From positions 492 through 41,999 of the forward strand of contig DERZ01000051.1 of the NCBI GenBank assembly GCA_002361155.1: a stretch of DNA of 41,508 bases, written 5' to 3'. Source of the stretch: Porphyromonadaceae bacterium UBA3327. GTDB lineage: Bacteria; Bacteroidota; Bacteroidia; Bacteroidales; Muribaculaceae. Position numbers and translations under genes: made by a program. A model generated the notes under the pieces. It worked only from the letters and a program-made list of their open reading frames with translations. It did no database searches and was not told the DNA's origin. Shown here piece after piece: positions 26,682-34,333 of the stretch; position 1 is the first letter of the stretch; each line of letters opens with the position of its first letter.

Positions 26682-27661
26682 TGGGCAACCGGGACACAAT
26701 GGGTAAGAAGGGATTCGCCGGCGCAATCGCCACCGCAATCCTGATGAGCGCGACCTCCTTTCTGGCGGGCGCGCCCATACCATTACAGACCGAGGCCGGC
26801 CTGTGTCTGCCGTCGCCTGGCGCATGGGATATCATGCCCCCGCTCTCATGGGCCATAAACCTTCTGCTCCTGCTCGGAATCACAGGCTCAATCTATATCC
26901 TCAACAAGAATTACGCGTTTGTTCCTGGAAACGACATGACTCTTCCGGGACTTCTGGCCGTGATGTCGTTTTCCTGCCCCTGGGTGGCGGGGACTCTGAA
27001 TTCATCCACCATTCTTCTCGCCGCGAATACAGCCATCCTCTCGATAGCCTTCACATGCTTCAAGCAACGGAACGCCACCCGGGAACTCTTCGCCATAGCC
27101 ACCATCCTGTCGCTGGGCACGATGGTGCAATATGCCTTCATTTTCATGATTCCGGCATATATCGCGATTGCAGCCTCCCTCAAATGTCTGCGCTTCAAGG
27201 AGACGATCGCTTTCATCCTCGGCCTGGTCGCCCCTTATTGGGTTGGAGTCGGTCTCGGAATCATACCGTTGTCCGATTTTTCGATGCCTGATATATCCGG
27301 CCTGTTTTCCGGCATAGAAGCGAAACGGTCCATGCTCGCCGGTCTGACGGCATGCGCCGCGACAGCGCTCGGAGCTCTTGTGGGCGGACTCTACAACTCG
27401 GTGAAACTATACGCCGGCAATTCGCAGCGACGCCTCTACAACATCTGCTTCAATATCCTCGGAGTGCTCTGCGCAGTCTGCATAGTCATTGACTTCGACA
27501 ACATGCCTGCATACATCGGCACTCTCTATCTGGTCGCCGCTGTCCAGTTCTCCGACATTTTTGCTCTCCACAACATACGGCATCGCTCGTGGTGGCTCGC
27601 AGGCCTCTGCACACTCTACGCCGCATCGTTCATTATGACAGAAATACAATTCTTCTTCTGA
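26681..27661 (+). CDS. Polytopic membrane protein of unknown function
   Basis: This 326-residue protein has about eight to nine hydrophobic segments (near residues 10-29, 52-70, 83-105, 108-125, 132-165, 170-195, 220-240, 260-280 and 300-320). It has few charged residues between them. I do not recognise a catalytic motif. It resembles uncharacterised integral membrane proteins of Bacteroidetes in general character only. Its ATG overlaps the stop of the methyltransferase (TGATG), and pdxB starts 2 nt after its end, so it sits in a tightly packed operon. Confidence 0.8.
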   Translation: MGNRDTMGKKGFAGAIATAILMSATSFLAGAPIPLQTEAGLCLPSPGAWDIMPPLSWAINLLLLLGITGSIYILNKNYAFVPGNDMTLPGLLAVMSFSCPWVAGTLNSSTILLAANTAILSIAFTCFKQRNATRELFAIATILSLGTMVQYAFIFMIPAYIAIAASLKCLRFKETIAFILGLVAPYWVGVGLGIIPLSDFSMPDISGLFSGIEAKRSMLAGLTACAATALGALVGGLYNSVKLYAGNSQRRLYNICFNILGVLCAVCIVIDFDNMPAYIGTLYLVAAVQFSDIFALHNIRHRSWWLAGLCTLYAASFIMTEIQFFF

Positions 27662-27663
27662 CC

Positions 27664-28698
27664 ATGAAAATAGTCATCGACGACAATATCCCCTATATCA
27701 AGGGGCGGCTTGAACCGGTGGCCGACACGCTCTATGTCGACCAGTTCGGATTCACCCCCGAGAATGTCCGCGACGCGGATGCCATCGTGATCCGAACGCG
27801 TACTCTCTGTAACGAGTCTCTTCTCGGCCACAGCCGCGTGCGCCTCATCGCCACCGCCACCATCGGTATGGACCAGATTGATATCCCGTGGTGCGCGGAG
27901 CGGGGTATCTCGGTCAACAACGCTCCGGGCTGCAACGCACCGGGCGTGGCCCAGTATGTCTGGAGCGCACTTCTGCGCGAAGGTTTCGACCCGGTCCGTC
28001 ACACTTTGGGGGTGGTCGGATGCGGCAATGTAGGCGGCATAGTGGCCGAATGGGGACGTCTGCTCGGCACACGGGTAGTGGTCAGTGACCCTCCCCGTCA
28101 GCGTGCCGGAATCGAAGATGACTACATGCCGATTGATAAGCTTATGGCCGAATGCGACGCGGTCACACTGCACACCCCGCTTACTCGGACAGGGGAAGAC
28201 CCGACGTTCCACCTTGCGGACAGGGCGATGTTCGCCCGCATGCGGCCGGGCGCGCTGCTCGTGAATGCCGCCCGCGGTCCGGTGGTCGATTCCGGGGCTC
28301 TTCTCGAGGAACTGCGCGCCGGACGCATCCGGGCCGTGCTCGACACCTGGGAGGGAGAACCCATCGTAAACAAAGAGTTGCTCTCGCTGACAGACTACGG
28401 TACGTTCCATATAGCCGGATATTCCCGCGAGGGAAAGCAGAGAGCCACCAGAATGGCGCTCGAAGCCCTGGAAAAGGGATTGGGCATAGTTGTGGACAAA
28501 AGCGGCCTGGAGGGCGCCTATCGGCCCCACAAGGCCATTTCAGCCGAGGGAATCATGGCGTCGTACGACCCCGGAACGGACAGCGACTCTCTCAAAGCCG
28601 CTCCGGAGCTGTTCGATACTCTCCGCAGAAACTATGACTTCCGTCCCGAATACCGTCCCGAAGCCGACACGTCGTCAACATGTAAAACTTCTTCCTGA
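27664..28698 (+). CDS. pdxB: 4-phosphoerythronate dehydrogenase
   Basis: PdxB oxidises 4-phospho-D-erythronate in the DXP-dependent route to pyridoxal phosphate. The 344-residue protein starts MKIVIDDNIPYIKG, typical of PdxB. It has the NAD-binding GCGNVGG loop at residues 119-125 and the D-2-hydroxyacid dehydrogenase stretches VNAARGPVVDSGALLEEL and FHIAGYS, which carry the catalytic Arg and His. The C-terminal part is the PdxB dimerisation region. The ATG at 27664 lies 2 nt after the membrane protein stop. Confidence 0.93.
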   Translation: MKIVIDDNIPYIKGRLEPVADTLYVDQFGFTPENVRDADAIVIRTRTLCNESLLGHSRVRLIATATIGMDQIDIPWCAERGISVNNAPGCNAPGVAQYVWSALLREGFDPVRHTLGVVGCGNVGGIVAEWGRLLGTRVVVSDPPRQRAGIEDDYMPIDKLMAECDAVTLHTPLTRTGEDPTFHLADRAMFARMRPGALLVNAARGPVVDSGALLEELRAGRIRAVLDTWEGEPIVNKELLSLTDYGTFHIAGYSREGKQRATRMALEALEKGLGIVVDKSGLEGAYRPHKAISAEGIMASYDPGTDSDSLKAAPELFDTLRRNYDFRPEYRPEADTSSTCKTSS

Positions 28699-28707
28699 TT
28701 TCACGGC

Positions 28708-29373
28708 ATGAACTATTCGAAGAAATATTACGTGGTCTGGACAGGAAGGCATCCCGGAGTATACGATGACCTTAACGACGCCATGGAGCAGGTGGACGAT
28801 TACCCCGGAGCCTCCTTCAAGAGTTATGCGAGCGCCCAAGAGGCCTCCGATGCTTTCCGGAAAGGTACTGCGCGCAGCGACCGCAACGATGTCGGCGGAC
28901 TTCTCCTGAACGCCCAGAGACATAACATTCCCGAAGCCGGTAAGCCGGACTACATGCAGTTTCCCGAAATCGACCTGAACGGCTGGGCCGTGGACGCCGC
29001 ATGCGCCGGTAATCCCGGACGAATGGAATACCGTGGAGTGGAACTTATGACGGGACGCGAGATTTTCCGTATCGGCCCCTTCGAAAAGTCCACCAACAAC
29101 ATCGGTGAATTTCTCGCAATAGTCCATGCGCTTGCCCTGATGGCGAATCTCGGCGAGCGGCACACCATTTACTCGGACTCGGTCACCGGAATGTCATGGG
29201 TGCGCAACCGCAAGGTGAAGACCCAGCTCAAACGCGACGCGTCGACCGAAAAAAGCTTTCAGATGATGGAGCGGGCACTCTCCTGGCTGAACACTCATTC
29301 CTACGATGTCAAGATCCGTAAGTGGGACACGGACAGATGGGGGGAGGTACCGGCTGATTTCGGTCGCAAATGA
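28708..29373 (+). CDS. Ribonuclease H1 with N-terminal viroplasmin (RHBD) domain
   Basis: This enzyme cleaves the RNA strand of RNA:DNA hybrids. Residues 4-50 (YYVVWTGRHPGVY, then SFKSYASAQEASDAF) form the viroplasmin/hybrid-binding domain also found in eukaryotic RNase H1. The catalytic domain follows, with the carboxylates Asp96 (VDAACAGNPG), Glu134 (NNIGEFLAI), Asp157 (YSDSVTG) and Asp217 near the C-terminus. It is 221 residues long. This arrangement is common in Bacteroidetes. It lies 9 nt after pdxB, 45 nt before queG. Confidence 0.93.
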   Translation: MNYSKKYYVVWTGRHPGVYDDLNDAMEQVDDYPGASFKSYASAQEASDAFRKGTARSDRNDVGGLLLNAQRHNIPEAGKPDYMQFPEIDLNGWAVDAACAGNPGRMEYRGVELMTGREIFRIGPFEKSTNNIGEFLAIVHALALMANLGERHTIYSDSVTGMSWVRNRKVKTQLKRDASTEKSFQMMERALSWLNTHSYDVKIRKWDTDRWGEVPADFGRK

Positions 29374-29418
29374 CCGAAAGCGGGCAGTAGAGCGCAACGA
29401 GGATGTCCGGATAAGTGA

Positions 29419-30339
29419 ATGAAGGAGGAAATCAGGAAAATATTGCTTGAAGGCGGTGCCTGCGCCGTAGGTTTTGCCAAAGCAGCCGAAGTAGATCCCG
29501 GGGAATGGGAACTTTTCGAGGAGTGGCTGTCACGCGGAAGGCACGCCGGAATGGAATATATGCGCAACCATCCTCAGATACGCCGCGATCCGCGCCTGTT
29601 GCTTGAGGGAGCCAACTCCATCATTTCCATTGCCTTCAATTATCGCGGAGACACCGCCCCAAACTCTCCTGTAGCGTCATACGCACTTGGAGACGATTAC
29701 CATGATGTTCTGCGCGACCTACTGAACCGGTGTCTGAACAGTTTCCCGACAGACGCGGGATACCGGATATGCATCGACTCCGCACCAATACTGGAACGAT
29801 ATTGGGCACGCAAGGCCGGAGTCGGCTTTATCGGCGACAACGGCGCGCTGATAGTCCCCGGAGCGGGCAGCATGGTATTCCTCGCCGAAATCGTCACCAC
29901 CCTGCCGCTGGTCCCCGACAGGGAATGGATCCGCCGATGCGGCTCATGCGGAGCCTGCCGCCGAGCCTGTCCCACCGGCGCACTCACATTCTCCGGCAAC
30001 TCCATAGACTGCAACCGATGTCTCAGCTATCTCACCATAGAACACCGTGGCGACTGGAATGACCCGGTTCACATAGAAGCGCTCTCTTCTGCCGCCACCA
30101 GAGGGATGACACCGCTCTTCGGTTGTGACCGCTGTCTTGCCGTATGTCCCCACAATGCCGGCAAAGTCCGCGCCCGCACTGTTCCCGCGCTCGCCCCACG
30201 CAAAGAAATCCTCGCCATAACCCCGTCTGATATCCTCTCAATGGAAAAAAGCGACTTCTCCGCCACCTTCCGGCATTCCCCGATAAAACGAGGGCGCTTC
30301 GACGGACTGCATCGAAACGCCCTGAATATGATCAAGTGA
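29419..30339 (+). CDS. queG: Epoxyqueuosine reductase QueG
   Basis: QueG reduces epoxyqueuosine to queuosine in the wobble position of tRNAs, using cobalamin and two [4Fe-4S] clusters. The 306-residue protein carries the two ferredoxin-like cysteine sets C174-x2-C-x2-C-x3-C184P and C198-x2-C201 with C236-x2-C239-x3-C243P. The cobalamin-domain stretches upstream (IDSAPILERYWARKAG and FIGDNGALI) are typical of the family. The C-terminal HEAT-like extension of some QueG proteins is absent. It is the last gene of the plus-strand run and faces meaB, whose stop is 39 nt away. Confidence 0.93.
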   Translation: MKEEIRKILLEGGACAVGFAKAAEVDPGEWELFEEWLSRGRHAGMEYMRNHPQIRRDPRLLLEGANSIISIAFNYRGDTAPNSPVASYALGDDYHDVLRDLLNRCLNSFPTDAGYRICIDSAPILERYWARKAGVGFIGDNGALIVPGAGSMVFLAEIVTTLPLVPDREWIRRCGSCGACRRACPTGALTFSGNSIDCNRCLSYLTIEHRGDWNDPVHIEALSSAATRGMTPLFGCDRCLAVCPHNAGKVRARTVPALAPRKEILAITPSDILSMEKSDFSATFRHSPIKRGRFDGLHRNALNMIK

Positions 30340-30378
30340 CGTAAACTATCGGACGCGGATAAAATGGCCGCGACGGGA

Positions 30379-31482
30379 TTATCTGTTCCCGCGGAGGGTA
30401 TCGTAGTAGCGGCTGAGTACCTCATGGGCCGCGGTGAAGGAGCTTTGCTCGTTGTTAAGGACGCGCAGCTCTTTCTGCTCAAGGAGGGCGCGGATCTCAG
30501 GACGGGTGTAGAAATCGTGGCGCAACTGCTCGTCAATAGTCTCTATCATCCAATACTTAGCCTGCTCATTGCGCTTCTGACGGAAGTAACCCGTCTCTTT
30601 CACATATTCGAAATAGCGGTCTATCATATCCCATACCTTGTCGATATTAAGTTCGAAATAACCGCTGTAGGTGATTACCTCGGGACGCCATCGGCTCGGT
30701 GTGGGAGGGAAAAGCTGCAAGGCGTTGCGGAACTGTGCCGCGGCGAGATTGGCGCGGTCGATGTTGTCGCCGTCCGCCTTGTTGATGACTATGCCGTCCG
30801 CCATCTCCATGATTCCGCGCTTGATTCCCTGGAGTTCGTCACCGGTTCCGGCCAGCTGGATCAGCAGGAAGAAATCCACCATGGAATGGACCGCGGTCTC
30901 GCTCTGACCCACTCCGACGGTTTCCACGAAGATATTGTTGTAACCTGCAGCCTCGCAGAGCACTATGGTCTCGCGAGTCTTGCGGGCCACGCCTCCGAGC
31001 GAGCCTGCGGAGGGGGAAGGACGGATGAATGCATCGGTATGCTGCGAGAGTTTCTCCATTCGCGTCTTGTCGCCGAGGATGGAGCCGCGCGTACGCTCAC
31101 TGCTCGGGTCGATGGCAAGTACGGCGAGCTTGCCGCCATCCCTGAGCACATGCAGACCGAACACATCGATCGACGTCGACTTACCGGCACCGGGGACGCC
31201 GGTTATGCCGATACGCCGCGAATTTCCTGAATAAGGGAGACATTTCTCTATCACTTCCTGAGCGATGGCCTGATGTTCTTCGGCCGTACTCTCCACGAGC
31301 GTTACGGCGCGGCCGAGCACGCTGACATCGCCCTTTAGGATACCCTCCACATATTCTGCGGCCGTGAGACGGCGGGGGCGCGTGGCCCGCTTATGCCGGT
31401 ACGGGTTCACTATCGGTTGCGAGGAGACTCCGGAATTCACCTGGAGTCCCTTATAAGCATTGTCGTTTTCCGGATGTTCCAT
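30379..31482 (-). CDS. meaB: Methylmalonyl-CoA mutase-associated GTPase MeaB (ArgK-type)
   Basis: MeaB is a G3E-family P-loop GTPase that protects and reloads the adenosylcobalamin-dependent methylmalonyl-CoA mutase, which Bacteroidales use in making propionate. The 367-residue protein has Walker A GVPGAGKS at residues 95-102, DPSSERTRGSILGDKTRM as switch region, ETVGVGQSE at 187-195 and the guanine-binding NKAD at 234-237. No mutase gene is in this window. Upstream on the same strand lie two DUF1573 genes, 55 nt away, so co-transcription is possible. Confidence 0.94.
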   Translation of the reverse strand: MEHPENDNAYKGLQVNSGVSSQPIVNPYRHKRATRPRRLTAAEYVEGILKGDVSVLGRAVTLVESTAEEHQAIAQEVIEKCLPYSGNSRRIGITGVPGAGKSTSIDVFGLHVLRDGGKLAVLAIDPSSERTRGSILGDKTRMEKLSQHTDAFIRPSPSAGSLGGVARKTRETIVLCEAAGYNNIFVETVGVGQSETAVHSMVDFFLLIQLAGTGDELQGIKRGIMEMADGIVINKADGDNIDRANLAAAQFRNALQLFPPTPSRWRPEVITYSGYFELNIDKVWDMIDRYFEYVKETGYFRQKRNEQAKYWMIETIDEQLRHDFYTRPEIRALLEQKELRVLNNEQSSFTAAHEVLSRYYDTLRGNR

Positions 31483-31537
31483 GATTATAAGGCTGTTTCT
31501 TTATTTCTTGTTATGATTAAGACCCCTTCACCGAGGA

Positions 31538-32623
31538 TTATCGGATCTCGCCGGCAACGGTGAATTCCTTTACCGGTGTCACTGGGTCGTCTGTTATGAT
31601 TCTGAGGGGAATGCGGAACGGACCCGCAGGGAGATCGCGCAGGTCGAGTTCAAGACTGACACGCACGCTCTTGTCCGGCTTTATCTCCTTGGGCAGACGA
31701 TTGTATTTCACTGCCACTATGTCCGAATATATCTTCCTTATCCGCAGGGGAGATCCGCCGTCGTTCAGGATAGCGAACCCGACGGGCTGGGCGGCATCAT
31801 GCCGGATGATTCCGAGATCCACCGGGTCCGGGACCGGAAAACAGCGGGGTGCCTTGGCAAGGTCCTTGCCGGACAAGGATTTTGCCGATGGAAGCACTGT
31901 GGCGCGCAGGGGCACCGTCACGCTTCTGGCATCTGGGCTCGCACTGTCGGCGACGAACGATACAGGAAGCTCCACAGGGCCGTACTCGCCCAAAGCTCCG
32001 GCCTTGAAATATATCACAAACGTGGCAAGATCGCCGGGCCCGAGCTTCTGTTGGGAGCACTCGATGCGGAGAGCCTGCGATTCGCTTGTGGCCAGCGGAC
32101 GAATTGTGTCGGTGGTCTGGTTGTACGCCTTTATAAAATATCCCGGTGTACGCGTGTCGGTTACGTTGCCGCCGATGATGACTGAATCGGAGAGCCGGAG
32201 CGGTCCTGCCTCCACGGGGTAAAACATATCGAGCGACTCAGGTGCTCCCAGCACATTGCCACGGATCATTATCACCTGCTCCGTGCCGTCACTGAGCCAG
32301 ACTTTGATTGATTTCTCGAATCGGCCCGGACGTCCCGCCGGATCGTAGGTATACGCTATGGAAAGAGTGTCGCCCGGAGCCGTTTCTGCATCGGAAAACT
32401 CAACTCCGGTACATCCGCATGAGGGCCGGGCGTCGATTACCGATATCGGGGTATTGCCGGTGTTGACAAAGCGCGAAACACCGGTCTGCGGACCGAGAAT
32501 CTCCTTCATCAGCCCGAAGTCATGGTTCTTCTCAATCCACTGTATCCCGGCATTCAGCGAAAAGAAGCCAGAAAGGAGCGCCCCGAAGAGAAATGCTCCG
32601 GTCCTCAGGCTTGATTTTCTCAT
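31538..32623 (-). CDS. Secreted DUF1573-domain protein (long form)
   Basis: This 361-residue protein has an N-terminal signal peptide (about residues 1-25). The DUF1573 region has HDFGLMKE at about residue 34 and the marker PSCGCTGVEF near residues 67-76. DUF1573 is an immunoglobulin-like beta-sandwich domain common in exported Bacteroidetes proteins with unknown role. The C-terminal half (DPVDLGIIRHDAAQPVGF) looks like a second related repeat. Its ATG overlaps the stop of the preceding short DUF1573 gene (ATGA), so the two are coupled. It probably acts in the periplasm or outer surface. Confidence 0.88.
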   Translation of the reverse strand: MRKSSLRTGAFLFGALLSGFFSLNAGIQWIEKNHDFGLMKEILGPQTGVSRFVNTGNTPISVIDARPSCGCTGVEFSDAETAPGDTLSIAYTYDPAGRPGRFEKSIKVWLSDGTEQVIMIRGNVLGAPESLDMFYPVEAGPLRLSDSVIIGGNVTDTRTPGYFIKAYNQTTDTIRPLATSESQALRIECSQQKLGPGDLATFVIYFKAGALGEYGPVELPVSFVADSASPDARSVTVPLRATVLPSAKSLSGKDLAKAPRCFPVPDPVDLGIIRHDAAQPVGFAILNDGGSPLRIRKIYSDIVAVKYNRLPKEIKPDKSVRVSLELDLRDLPAGPFRIPLRIITDDPVTPVKEFTVAGEIR

Positions 32624-33021
32624 TGCTTCTTATTCGGATTGACCACACCCTTTACCTTGAGGTAGACCCGCTTGGTCTTGCCGTTAGTCTTCACAGTCAC
32701 GGTCTTGTTGAACCCTCCGGGACGCCCGAGCGGATTGTAAGTCACCTTCACCACCCCCTTCTTCCCGGGAGCGATAGGATTCTGTGGGTATTCCGGCGTG
32801 GTACAGCCGCACTCCGCCGTCACATCCTTTATCACCAGATTGGCGTTGCCGGTGTTGACAAACTCGAACACATGGCTCACCTTACCGCCGCGCTCCGGCA
32901 CGGAGCCGAAATCATAGACGGTTTCCTTGAAAGAGATGTCCGCATTCTGCTTCTTGCGGGCATGGAGGCTCACCGGCGCAACCAACGCCAGCGCCATAAT
33001 CACGAATATAATGCGTCTCAT
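32620..33021 (-). CDS. Secreted DUF1573-domain protein (short form)
   Basis: This 133-residue protein has a signal peptide (MRRIIFVIMALALVAPVSLHA) and a single DUF1573 domain: TVYDFGSVPE near residue 35, the Cys pair in AECGCTTPEYP near residue 70, and a closing basic tail. The ATG at 33021 is chosen because it begins the signal peptide and follows a -7 box at 33049-33056. The stop overlaps the start of the longer DUF1573 gene. Paired, coupled DUF1573 genes suggest that the two products work together, but no function is known to me. Confidence 0.88.
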   Translation of the reverse strand: MRRIIFVIMALALVAPVSLHARKKQNADISFKETVYDFGSVPERGGKVSHVFEFVNTGNANLVIKDVTAECGCTTPEYPQNPIAPGKKGVVKVTYNPLGRPGGFNKTVTVKTNGKTKRVYLKVKGVVNPNKKQ

Positions 33022-33048
33022 AAAATTCCCATTTATTACATTATTCTG

Positions 33049-33056
33049 CAAATATA
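33049..33056 (-). promoter_or_regulatory. -7 box of the DUF1573-meaB transcript
   Basis: TATATTTG on the minus strand fits TAnnTTTG, and a TTGA lies about 21 nt upstream. It gives a leader of roughly 20 nt before the ATG at 33021. The following GCAG is shared with the ruvB promoter at 36972-36979. Confidence 0.6.
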
Positions 33057-33151
33057 ACGCTTAACAACGTATTTCATTCAATCCGGACCGACAAATTTCT
33101 CAATTAGCCCTCAAATCAAGCTCAAATCACAATCCCTACATCCCGTCAGAA

Positions 33152-33180
33152 CTCGCTAAAGCTCCCCGCTTAAACAAAAA
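33152..33180 (-). repeat. Left flanking repeat of the RAYT gene (inverted copy)
   Basis: This 29-nt sequence begins CTCGCTAAAGCTC on the plus strand and ends in AACAAAAA. Its reverse complement matches 34220-34248 at 26 of 29 positions. Read on the minus strand it contains GGGGAGCTTTAGCGAG. The two copies enclose the transposase-like gene in inverted orientation, as REP sequences often do around RAYT genes. Confidence 0.75.
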
Positions 33181-33202
33181 CCAGATAAAAAAGAGCATAT
33201 TC

Positions 33203-33233
33203 TTTGACAGTAACGACAAAAAGCTTACTTTTG
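33203..33233 (+). promoter_or_regulatory. Bacteroides-type promoter of the RAYT gene
   Basis: TTTG (33203-33206), a 19-nt spacer and TACTTTTG (33226-33233) match the consensus exactly. The predicted start near 33239 leaves a leader of about 85 nt before the ATG at 33324. The box lies just inside the left flanking repeat. Confidence 0.8.
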
Positions 33234-33323
33234 CCAAAGCAAGTCGCCACAAAGCCGAATCCACAAAACCGAAGTTTGGATGATGGTTGTCAGCGACTTG
33301 TATGTGAGTTATAATTTTTGTTT

Positions 33324-34244
33324 ATGGGCAGATATTGGACCGGCAACAGCCGGGCGCCTTGGCACGACTACCGGGCGCGACATATTTATCACATCACGCT
33401 GCTTAAACGGGCCGAAGTTCCGGATTTCGGTTCTCTGGCTGGTGATTGGCGGCTCCATTCCGGAACGCGCGGCAGTTCTTATGTCTCGGCTTCCCCTATC
33501 GGCAAGGCGGTAAAGGATTGTCTCAGAAACATCGGTTCCATCCATCCGGCCCTGCGCGTCCTGCAGTATGCTCTTATGCCGGACCATCTGCATATTCTCC
33601 TCTCGGTAGAGAGCATCCTTGATGAAATCCTCGGAAGAAAACTGGCCGCTTTTAAGGTGATGATCAACAAGCGGACGGGGTTCCCATGCGTCTTCGGAAA
33701 GGGCTTCAATGACCAGATTCTCTCCTTTGGCCGCAATCTTGACACCATCTACCAGTATCTGAGGGAAAATCCCCGGCGCCTCGCCGTCAGATTCGCAAAT
33801 CCGGATTTTTTCGAGCGGCGCAGCAATATCAGAATCGGAGACACGGACTGTCAGGCCTACGGTAATCTCCAGCTGCTTGAAAACCCCTTCAAGGATGCAG
33901 TGGTAGTCCATCGTGCAGACTCGGTGAAAAAGCGGGAGGAAAACCGGTTGCGCTGGCTGCATACAGCCGCCAACGGCGGCGTGATTGTGTCACCCTTCAT
34001 CTCCAAGGATGAGAAAGCCATCCGGCGCGAAGCGGAAGACCTCGGCGGCAGGATAATCTTCCTGACCAACGAGCCGCTGAAGGAACGCGAAAAACCGACG
34101 GCACACGACTTCTCCCTATGCAGCGAGGGCCGCTGTCTGCTTATCGCCCCGGCAGAGCCCCTCCCGTTCGGTCGCCAGACCTGTCTGAAACTGAATTCCC
34201 TCGCCGAACTAATTTCAAATTTTTGTTCAAGCAGCGAGCTTTAG
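33324..34244 (+). CDS. REP-associated tyrosine transposase-like protein (Y1/HUH) with C-terminal alpha/beta domain
   Basis: This 306-residue protein has an N-terminal Y1_Tnp (IS200/RAYT) domain: YHITLLKRA near residue 22, the metal-binding HUH motif HLH at residues 88-90 (ALMPDHLHILL) and the helix DTIYQYLRENP at 140-150, which supplies the candidate nucleophilic Tyr (Tyr145 or Tyr143). HUH enzymes cut single-stranded DNA at hairpins. After about residue 200 a second alpha/beta domain follows: GGVIVSPFISKDEKAIRREA, a strand GRIIFLTNE and CSEGRCLLIAP. It resembles a Rossmann-like (DprA/SLOG-type) fold in pattern only. The gene has its own perfect promoter and is flanked by inverted repeats, the right one overlapping the stop. 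It looks intact. A TTG two codons earlier is possible. Confidence 0.85.
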   Translation: MGRYWTGNSRAPWHDYRARHIYHITLLKRAEVPDFGSLAGDWRLHSGTRGSSYVSASPIGKAVKDCLRNIGSIHPALRVLQYALMPDHLHILLSVESILDEILGRKLAAFKVMINKRTGFPCVFGKGFNDQILSFGRNLDTIYQYLRENPRRLAVRFANPDFFERRSNIRIGDTDCQAYGNLQLLENPFKDAVVVHRADSVKKREENRLRWLHTAANGGVIVSPFISKDEKAIRREAEDLGGRIIFLTNEPLKEREKPTAHDFSLCSEGRCLLIAPAEPLPFGRQTCLKLNSLAELISNFCSSSEL

Positions 34245-34248
34245 CGAG
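34220..34248 (+). repeat. Right flanking repeat of the RAYT gene
   Basis: This 29-nt sequence (TTTTTGTTCAAGC to TTTAGCGAG) is the inverted partner of 33152-33180 with 26 of 29 matches. It covers the last codons and the stop of the RAYT gene. A further AGCTTTAG at 34278-34285 and GCCGGCCGGC at about 34254-34263 lie just downstream and may belong to a degenerate second copy. Confidence 0.75.
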
Positions 34249-34333
34249 AGCGAGCCGGCCGGCAGTCTGACGATACCAGCTTTAGTCCCGCAGTTTGACT
34301 ATGCCGGTTCTCAGACGGAGACTCTGGCACTGG

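Noticed and set aside
30364..31230. Long plus-strand open frame (288 codons) opposite meaB
   Set aside because: It is the antisense shadow of meaB, which has all GTPase motifs. The antisense translation shows no recognisable family features.
34245..34333. A further gene or terminator between the RAYT and flippase genes
   Set aside because: Only repeat-like pieces (AGCTTTAG, GCCGGCCGGC) are visible. No reading frame or T-tailed stem is supported.
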